A stretch of DNA of 64,000 bases. Source: Dendrophyllia cribrosa. Lineage: Eukaryota > Cnidaria > Anthozoa > Scleractinia > Dendrophylliidae. The DNA is taken from the NCBI GenBank assembly GCA_024195265.1, contig JAJLRJ010000004.1, positions 39,253,030-39,317,029 of the forward strand, in the 5' to 3' direction. Below are positions 56,846 to 64,000 of the stretch, piece after piece. A program made the translations under genes and the position numbers. How positions within the stretch are numbered: the stretch's first letter is position 1; each line of letters starts with the position of its first letter. Below the pieces are notes generated by a model. That model ran no database searches. It was not told where the DNA came from and was given only the letters and a program-made list of their open reading frames with translations.

Positions 56846-58068
56846 TCCTGAGACGTACCTGCCATAGCCATGATATTTGTGGCAGTAAAAAACGAAATTT
56901 TTTGGTTGACATTTGAACTTCAGGGTTCGTGTGTTATTTAGCCTGTGCGCAGACGTCTCCGATTTCCTTGCTCCCCGTGGAAACCAGTGGGGAGAGAGGA
57001 AATCGGAAACGGCTGCAGGCAGGCCCGTGTTTTCAAAATGCGCAGGAAAGCCAAATTCAGCCGTCATCTAATTAAACCACTGTTCATTATGATTCACAAG
57101 GTGGTTCTATTTTAATTTAAATTTGAGCCTACGATGTGACCATTCAAATGAAAGCTCTCCAGTATATTTATCTAACAGGATTATTTATATTTATTGTAAA
57201 ATTTCATTTATTTAATAAGCTGAACTATTGAAAGCTGACTAATTCACGTGTATGGGAAACCTTTGTGAATTATAATTATAGATGTAGATGTAGTAGTAAG
57301 CTTACTTTCATTTCTTGAATTGCAGAAGGAAAGCCTAAAATGAGAACACTTTAAAATGGCGAATCAGTTGAAGGCTAAAAAATTGCTAAAATACTTACTT
57401 GGTGAACTTGGAAAGTCGTACAAGAAAAGCACTTGAGGACCATAAACTCTTGTACCATACTTTTAATATTTGAAACTCTCCAAGAAAATACGAAATAAGC
57501 AAAAAAAGGAAATGGCTTCCAGTTTTTTCTTCATTTACGTAGAATGAAATGTCTCTTTTCTAATCAAGTCCAGTCTCTCTCCAAAACAACTTGTTGATCG
57601 ATCTTGCAGCCTCTCTTGCAGCAACTTCCAAGGTCGACATAGGGGCGATTTGAAAATACCGAGATCACCTTAAAAACATCTCCGACGAGGCGTATTTTTG
57701 TTCAGGTACAGTAACTAAATGCGTGTAAAAGCTTTTGCATAGGCTGTATATCTTCCTCGGCGATTTCTGTTTCGCACTTTGCGGTGTGAAAATAACTGCA
57801 TGTGTTGCAAGTTTGATTTCAAGATTCGAGAATGCTTGAGCAATATATAAGCGGTAATGAAATTTTGCAAGCTAATTGAGCTGTAGTTGACTTACTTTTA
57901 ACGTCTTTCACCATGTGAAGCACTTAAACATCTAAAAGGCGATCCCTGCTGCACTATATGCATTTTATTAGTGTTGCCTTGATACGAATTTCATTTTTCT
58001 GTCGTAGAAGTGAAACCCCGCCGGCACAGCGCTGATTGTTTTGGAATTCTTAAGCCTGAATCTGCACA
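56846..58068. other. Intergenic region upstream of the receptor gene
   Basis: No supported exon. One short minus-strand frame (MSTLEVAAREAARSINKLF near 57565-57640) has no visible partner. The promoter of the gene at 58069 should lie here. Confidence 0.35.
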
Positions 58069-61000
58069 ATGTCGGATAACCCTGAAATAAATGTTCATCC
58101 TGAAGATACAAGTCATACAAGTGTTACTTCCTATTCATCTACGGGCAGCGACAGACCTCTTATACCCCATGAGAGAAATCGCCCCCTAATCGCTTTTGTG
58201 GCAGTGATCAGCTTGATTTTCGTCTGGGCCATTGCTCTGCTTCCGGCGATTTTTTATGCAAACAAATTGCCAGCTCCCTCGGAACCTAAAGTGAATATAA
58301 GGTAAAAAATGCTTTGTCTTTATTAGTATTCTATTTTTTTTGTAGGCAGCACCATTTAGGGAGCATTCATTTTTTAGAAGGGGGGGGGGGGGGGGGGGGG
58401 GGGGGGGGAGGGCCGAAGGAATCTGGGGAGGGGGTCATCCAATTTTTACACTATTATAAAGGGAGGGTCACCATCATTTTCCTTCTTGAAAAAAAGTGGG
58501 GGGGGGGGGGGGGGGGAGGGTGCAGCAAAAAACACCACCACTTTGTTGGCTTTGAATAGCTTTATTTTCAGTTGAGATAACCAACAACAAACCAACAAGT
58601 ACAAACTATAAATAACAACAAAATTGCATCAGAGATCAAAATGTAGTTCTTAATATGTTAGATATTTATGACCAAGTTTTACATGGTCAAAGACAAAAGG
58701 CAACATTTATACTGTGTATATGTTGTGGTTCAAATTTTTCTTTGGTTTAAATTTTTTTAAACCAGTTTGATTTTTGTTTTCCCTTGTCTCAGAATATGGT
58801 AATGAATCTGAGACAAAAGAAAATAAAAATTAAACTGGTTTAAAAAAATTTAAACCAAAGAAAAATTTGAACCACAACATATACATATATACATATATAC
58901 ATATATACATATATACATATATACATATATACATATATACATATATACATATATACATATATACATATATACATATATACATATATACATATATACCTGC
59001 CAACTTTTTCCGAGTGATAGGCGTGAGATTTTTTTTCGTGGGAGTGCCAGGATTTCCAAAGGTGACCTGATCTATTCAGAAGATGTTCTGAAGAATTTGG
59101 AAGTTTCCATGGACCTCAGACCTCCATTTAATAGCATTCAGCTGTAATTGTAATGTTCAGAACGATAAAAACCTACATAAAAGTGCCATATTTTCATGAA
59201 TGTGACTATATTTTTAATTGGATCATGCAATCAGTTAAGGCTGATAGCTCAAATCTGTAAGTCAGGCATGAGAAATTGCTCCATAGGCATGAGATCAGAG
59301 TTTTGGACTCGTAGGTGTGAGACTCACGCCTAAGGCGTGAGACTTGGCAGGTATACTGTGTTGAGAAATAAGAAATATATAATGAGTGTAGTGGGTGCCT
59401 TAATTTGCTTATTAATAATCAGAACATTAAACGTGTGATTATTTCAAACAATTATTATCATAAGGTTATTTAAAGATATGTACAGTGAAAGAGTCTTTGA
59501 TTTAAGTAATGCTTCACATAAGAACTATAGTAAACTTCATTGTTCTGCGGCAATGGCTCTTTCCCACATAGAATATCTTTGATTTTAAGAATAGGGGAGG
59601 GGCTGATGGTTCATAATTATATTTCATTATAAAAATACAGAAAATCCATTTGCATCAAATATATTTTAGGAAATGTTTGTGATTAACCAATCAGAAAAGC
59701 AGAAGACAATAGCTACTAATTTTGATTATTTGATGAAGTTCACCAAATACAATATCTTTTAAAAATTGCATGTTGTGCGATTGGGTCTCAAAATACTTAA
59801 AACCTTAAATAAATTAGACATTATGCACCTTGAACCTTAACTTTTTAGCGGTTTTTGAGTCTGGGCCAATGAGATCACTAGTTGTAACAATGAAAATAGT
59901 CGACATTCCATCGTGCATTGCCGTTCAGCACTATCCTTCTTATGCAGATCATTACTTAATAATTAAGTAATTACAATTATTGTTAACTTGGAAAATGGCA
60001 AGTAATACAAGGAACAGACATCATAAATTTTCAATTACTACTCCGACCCACAAAAAGGAAACAAACAACTGCATTTTTATTAAATATGTCATCATCAGAG
60101 ATTCCAACCCTCCCGATTTGATCTGGAGTCTCCCGATTTGATGTCTTGCCTCTCGCTCTTCCGATTTTTACCAAATTCTCCCGATTTATTATAAAATTCT
60201 GAAAACTAGAGAAAAATGGCTAATCTTTAGAATTTTTTGCGATCTGTCACTGTGAAACACACATGAGAATAGACCCTATAGAATAACTCAGGCCGGAATG
60301 ATGTCAAAATGCAGGAAATGGCACTTGAGAGAACCTAAATTTGCAAAATTTCTTGGGGAGGGGGGCATGCCCACGGACCCCCTAGAAGCTCGCGCCTTCG
60401 CTGCTCGGAATAGCGCCTTCGGCGCTAATGATTACTCCCTATTTTCCATCACATGGGGTTGGAATCTCTGCATCATTTTTTTGTGTGCTATGGAGTCGTC
60501 CTTCAGTAGCATCGTAATTAAAGTAAGTATAGTCAAGTGAGGCCTTTAAGCTACTGTATCCAAGCCCGAAAAAGCCTGAAAAAAATTTCAGGGCTTTTCA
60601 ACGGGAATCGAATCTGTGACCTTCGCATTACCGGTGCGACGCTCTACCAACTGAGCTATCAAAACCACATGTTGGGAGCAGGTCAAATGTGAGACAAAGT
60701 AGACTCGGCCCAAGTCTAAGTTCAGTGAACGTTGTCGTCCTTCAGTAGCATCGTAATTAAAGTAACCCATTTAACCCTTTACATGTAAGTCCCAAGGTGA
60801 GTGCCAAATATGACCAAATATCAAATTTCAAGAAAAAATCCCAATTTTCATTTGTACAGTAAATATTGAAACACAAAATAATCAATGGTTCCATGCAAAA
60901 GTACTGCCAAAGATGTTTCATTTGAATGGTCACAACATAGGATTTTGTTAACAGACTCAAAAGTTAGAATTACACTACATGTCTCCAAAACTGACTCTGG

Positions 61001-62078
61001 AAGCCAAGAGTTACGCCTTACATCAATCAACACAGACTCCAAAATAAAATTATTTTAGTCTTCAAAATGTAGGATACCTCAGTGCTGCTCTCCCAAGAGA
61101 GGGGGGGGGATTCTTATATAAAAGTGATGGGGGTGAATGTCATATCTTTTTGGGGTTTAAAATTCATGGTTTGGTACCACTAACTAAAAAAGGGGTCCTT
61201 AATTGAAAATAACCCCTGTCAGTGTTATTCTGAAACTTTTGAGATTATAATTAAGCCAGAAAAATATGCTGACACCGGAACAACTTTTCAAAAAGAAATG
61301 GTACCACATCCAACACTCACAAAACAGGTTTCTGATACCTTTTAGGGGTCTGTTTTAAAATTTCTGACTGTCACCCCTGTCAATTTTATGTAAGATTGCA
61401 CCCCACCCCCCCAACCCCCACTCCCCCCCCCCCTTTCCCAGGGCTGCTTTTTTTATGTGGCATTATTACCAGTTCATGTTCTTATTTTTGCTTTTTCTTC
61501 AGCATTTTACCAAAGCCTATTTACCCATGTAATCTTCCACTTGTACTCAATGAAAAGACGATGATGTGCGAACCTCCATGCCCTTGGATTTTCCTCTCTG
61601 CATCTGAAGACTTCGCTCTAAAAATGGTTGACAACTTTTCTATCGCTGTTAGCCTGCTTGGTTTTGTCATTATCCTGGCAACTTGGATCAGAATCAAACG
61701 GCTGTAAGTTACAAAAAAAAATTGTGAAATGATATGTATGAAATAAATCATTTTGACAAAAAAAATTATTGTATAAGGAAACATCACTTTTTGATGTGTC
61801 AAAAGTTTGCTTGGTGACCTATCCAGTTTGTTTTATCACTAAACAATATACAGTATTTTGCTTCTTTAATCTGTTAAGGTTTTCTTGTAGCAATTGTCTT
61901 TTGTAGCTGACTCAACCTCTAAAACAGAACAAAAATAATAGGTCACTAAGTTTGTTATTTTTAGGTTATTGTCTAGAGATAGCTTTAATACTATTTGCAA
62001 TCTGTTTATATTTTGTTGGCAGGCGGCAATTTCCTCATATAATTCCACTGTACATTCAAGGCCTTTCTGCAGCCATCT
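58069..62078 (+). CDS. Probable Frizzled-like seven-TM receptor, first three exons (partial)
   Basis: Exons 58069-58301, 61503-61703 and 62023-62078 join in phases 2, 2 and 1, and the gene continues past the window. The predicted N-terminus is cytosolic or disordered ([18 protein letters not shown]). Then come a hydrophobic segment ([19 protein letters not shown]), a short Cys-containing extracellular stretch ([20 protein letters not shown], then [11 protein letters not shown]) and a TM helix ([17 protein letters not shown]). The sequence [20 protein letters not shown] follows and resembles the first cytosolic loop and start of TM2 in class F-like receptors. No complete Fz Cys-rich domain is seen. 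The family call rests on this short region and is tentative. The long intron holds poly-G repeats, a microsatellite and MITEs. Confidence 0.6.
58381..58516 (+). repeat. Paired poly-G tracts
   Basis: G runs at 58381-58408 and 58498-58516 bracket GAATCTGGGGAGGGGGTCAT and related sequence. This may be a remnant of the G-run foldback family. Confidence 0.75.
58716..58883. repeat. Near-perfect hairpin, 168 bp
   Basis: GTATATGTTGTGGTTCAAAT at the left and its complement ending CCACAACATATAC at the right, paired almost to the centre (CTTGTCTCAGA / TCTGAGACAA). The microsatellite begins exactly at its right end. Confidence 0.88.
58878..58997 (+). repeat. (ATACATAT)n microsatellite, about 15 units
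   Basis: Perfect 8-bp repeats; the Tyr/Ile-rich frames across it are artefacts. Confidence 0.95.
58992..59356. repeat. MITE-like element with ATACCTGCCAAC termini, copy 2
   Basis: Starts ATACCTGCCAAC and ends CTTGGCAGGTAT; the interior has inverted GGCGTGAGA/TCACGCC motifs. Related to 9126-9300. Confidence 0.65.
60495..60765 (-). repeat. tRNA-derived SINE-like unit flanked by 32-bp direct repeats
   Basis: The minus strand reads GATAGCTCAGTTGGTAGAGC (A box) and AGATTCGATTCCC (B box), with anticodon arm TCGCACCGGTAATGCGA. The sequence GTCGTCCTTCAGTAGCATCG plus 12 bp is repeated exactly at 60495-60526 and 60734-60765. An inexact acceptor stem argues against a working tRNA. Confidence 0.65.
61096..61436. 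repeat. Foldback element bounded by G and C runs, copy 2 (diverged)
   Basis: A G run plus ATTCTTATATAAAAGTGATG at the left; CAATTTTATGTAAGATTGCA then a C run at the right. TTTGGTACCACTAAC inside matches copy 1 (48905-49261). Confidence 0.7.
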
Positions 62079-62130
62079 GTAAGTATGAATGATCATACAA
62101 TATGTATGCACTCAATCAAAACTAAACATT

Positions 62131-62677
62131 AAAGTGTATATGACGGTGATTTTTTTATTTGCTTGATCGAATCTACATGATGTTCTGATAAGAAAATGGA
62201 AAAAAATGTTCGATATCGATTTTCCTTCTCCGCGTGTTGGCCGTCTTAACATGTGAAATTTCACTTCCAGTGTGTTACAAAACCACGCAAGAAGAAAGAC
62301 TGGAAATAGTCCGCTGTGACGTCAATACAGGAATGCCAGTGTCGCGATTTCTCAGTTCCTCGGTTTTTTGGTGCGTGTTGCTACAACCATAGACACCACA
62401 CCTTAATAGAACCATGTTTCTTCCTCAAGGCGCATCAAAACATGTGAGGAACTTAGAAACCTTGACACCGGCATTCCTGTATTGACGTCACAGCAGACAA
62501 TTTCCAGTCTTTCTTCTTGCGCGGTTTTGTAACACACCGGAAGTGAAATTTCACATGTTTAGACGGCCAATACGCGGAGAAGGAAAATCGATATCAAAAA
62601 ATTTTTTGGCATTTTCTTATCAAAACGTCATGTAGATTCAATCAAGCAAATAAAAAAATCACTGTCATATACACTTT
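62131..62677. repeat. 547-bp foldback element with 7-bp TSD
   Basis: The ends AAAGTGTATATGACGGTGAT and ATCACTGTCATATACACTTT begin arms of about 230 bp that are complementary almost throughout (including GTGACGTCAATACAGGAATG and its complement). AAACATT flanks both sides (62124-62130 and 62678-62684). It lies in the intron after receptor exon 3. Confidence 0.9.
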
Positions 62678-62865
62678 AAACATTTTCAAGAATGTTAACA
62701 TTTTAAAATATTTTGAACATGAATATTTAAAACTTACACTTTATATTAAATTATGTATTTTATACTTGTGATATTTTATACCTTGCATTTATTTTTTAGT
62801 TTGTTTGGCTTTTTTCTCTTCTTGTAATTTAACCCTCAGACATACACAAACTGGTGTTGAAACCC

Positions 62866-64000
62866 CCCCCCCCCCCCCGGTTTGGGTTTTTGCAGTGTTA
62901 AAATATTTTGAAAAAGATTTTACCTTTAATATAAGTTGAAATATTATTTTTGAAAGAAAAAAATCAAGATTGAAGATCAAACTACAAGAAAGTGTCCACC
63001 ACAATAATTCTCATTACAAATGCAAAGCATTTTGATTTCACCTTACCTCCATATTTAGCAATGTAATTGAAGGGCTTGGGGCATAACTGACCTATGTTGC
63101 TTTTTAGGTCATTTTTTTTTCCTTTTTTGCTCACATTTGCCTTATTTTATGGGACAACGAATAATATCACAAACCCTTGTCGAATTTGCACTAACCTTAA
63201 CCCATTCACTCCTGAGAATTTTTACCTTTTTGAGCGATTTTCTGCATTTACACGCCCCATAGGATTTCGTAACTCCATATTTAAAGTAAGCATTGAAAGT
63301 GCTGCTGTTCTAAAACACTGAAGGCTCGAGTTTACTGGAAACGTCATTGTGACGATCTCATTTTGCTTGGTTGATTTGCAATAAAGGGTCCAATATGAAT
63401 TATCTACGATTTTTGGTAAGTTCACAGCCATTTTTCATCTTTAGTAGCTGCCTGATGAGCATCATTAACCCATTGACACCTGAACCGCCCGTAACCGCCC
63501 GTACAAGACTCCACTGCTTTAAAAAATTGTAACTTTATCAATCGTGCGAACATTGCCTTAACTAGCAGTTGTGAGCATTGACTAGAAAGTCTTTCAAATT
63601 GAGATACCCAATAAACACAAAAAAGTCAGCGTTTTTTGCAGAATATCAGCGTTTGAATTTGGACAATAACAAAAATTACCGTTTTTAACGTCATAGAAAA
63701 ACAACAAAAATCACGTTTTTGCCTTTAGTTTTTTTTATTCAAATCATCGTGGCAAACCCAAAAGTCAACATTTACAGCAAAATTCAGTCCTAGTCCTAGC
63801 TTAGCAGTGAATTTTTTTGCTATTATTCGTTGCTCGGGCCGTGCTACAGCTTCTTATTCTAGGGCATACTCACCTTGCCTCGATTTTCAACATCACCACC
63901 ACACTGCATGCTGGGAAATAAACAGATTTTTGGACAGCGCCCATTCTGTCCTCCACAATTTTCATATATATAGTTTTTTTTTTACTACCGGTAAGTCCAC
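62866..64000. other. Distal sequence, no exon identified
   Basis: Contains a C run (62864-62878), single ends of the TTAACCC..ACTCC repeat family near 63196 and 63466, and AT-rich DNA. The next receptor exon was not found; a donor-like GTGAGT on the minus strand near 63870 is isolated. Confidence 0.35.

Noticed and set aside
58850..59070. Tyr/Ile-rich open frames
   Set aside because: They are translations of the ATACATAT microsatellite.
60580..60690. Functional tRNA-Thr gene
   Set aside because: The acceptor stem does not pair properly, U33 is replaced and it is embedded in a repeat; SINE-like origin is more likely.

Overview
The window looks like nuclear DNA of an anthozoan cnidarian, most likely a stony coral. 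The signs are intron-rich genes with GT-AG junctions, animal housekeeping genes (ATP synthase OSCP, MRNIP), a cGAS/Mab-21-like gene, and dense MITE, LINE and foldback repeats. The organism assignment is inference; no sequence search was possible. Exon models were made by hand from splice sites, phase and reading frame.

Host genes, left to right. (1) A 17.6-kb, 11-exon plus-strand gene (2707-20341) encodes an unrecognised multi-pass membrane protein of about 695 aa. One intron holds a 5'-truncated L1-type LINE with perfect 14-bp target duplications (3944-7305). Another holds an intronless minus-strand gene for a Mab-21/cGAS-like nucleotidyltransferase (12895-14814). (2) The seven-exon minus-strand OSCP gene (23884-28695) is complete. 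(3) The last two exons of MRNIP lie on the minus strand (45847-48038). (4) The first three exons of a probable Frizzled-like seven-TM receptor lie on the plus strand (58069-62078) and run off the window.

Mobile DNA dominates 31-57 kb, where three large DNA transposons, each with paired termini and its own genes, lie within 26 kb. Element A (31128-38317, TSD TAA) carries an eight-exon gene with SAM, coiled-coil, DDE-like and tandem PHD regions. Its two main frames meet at a perfect U UUU UUA -1 slippery heptamer. Element B (39584-44684, identical 34-bp TIRs) carries a zinc-finger protein gene and a second, apparently decayed gene. Element C (50252-56839, TSD GTTGTT, about 280-bp TIR arms) carries an IS3/retroviral-integrase-like DDE transposase convergent with a complete HECT-type ubiquitin ligase gene. 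A and C are the best candidates for little-described systems.

The rest is repeats: palindromic MITEs (some nested, one with a recognisable empty site beside it), a 0.55-kb foldback with 7-bp TSD, decayed LINE 3' ends, tRNA-derived SINE-like units, a strict 96-bp minisatellite, an 8-bp microsatellite, and long G/C mononucleotide runs. Several of those runs sit at the ends of one foldback family.
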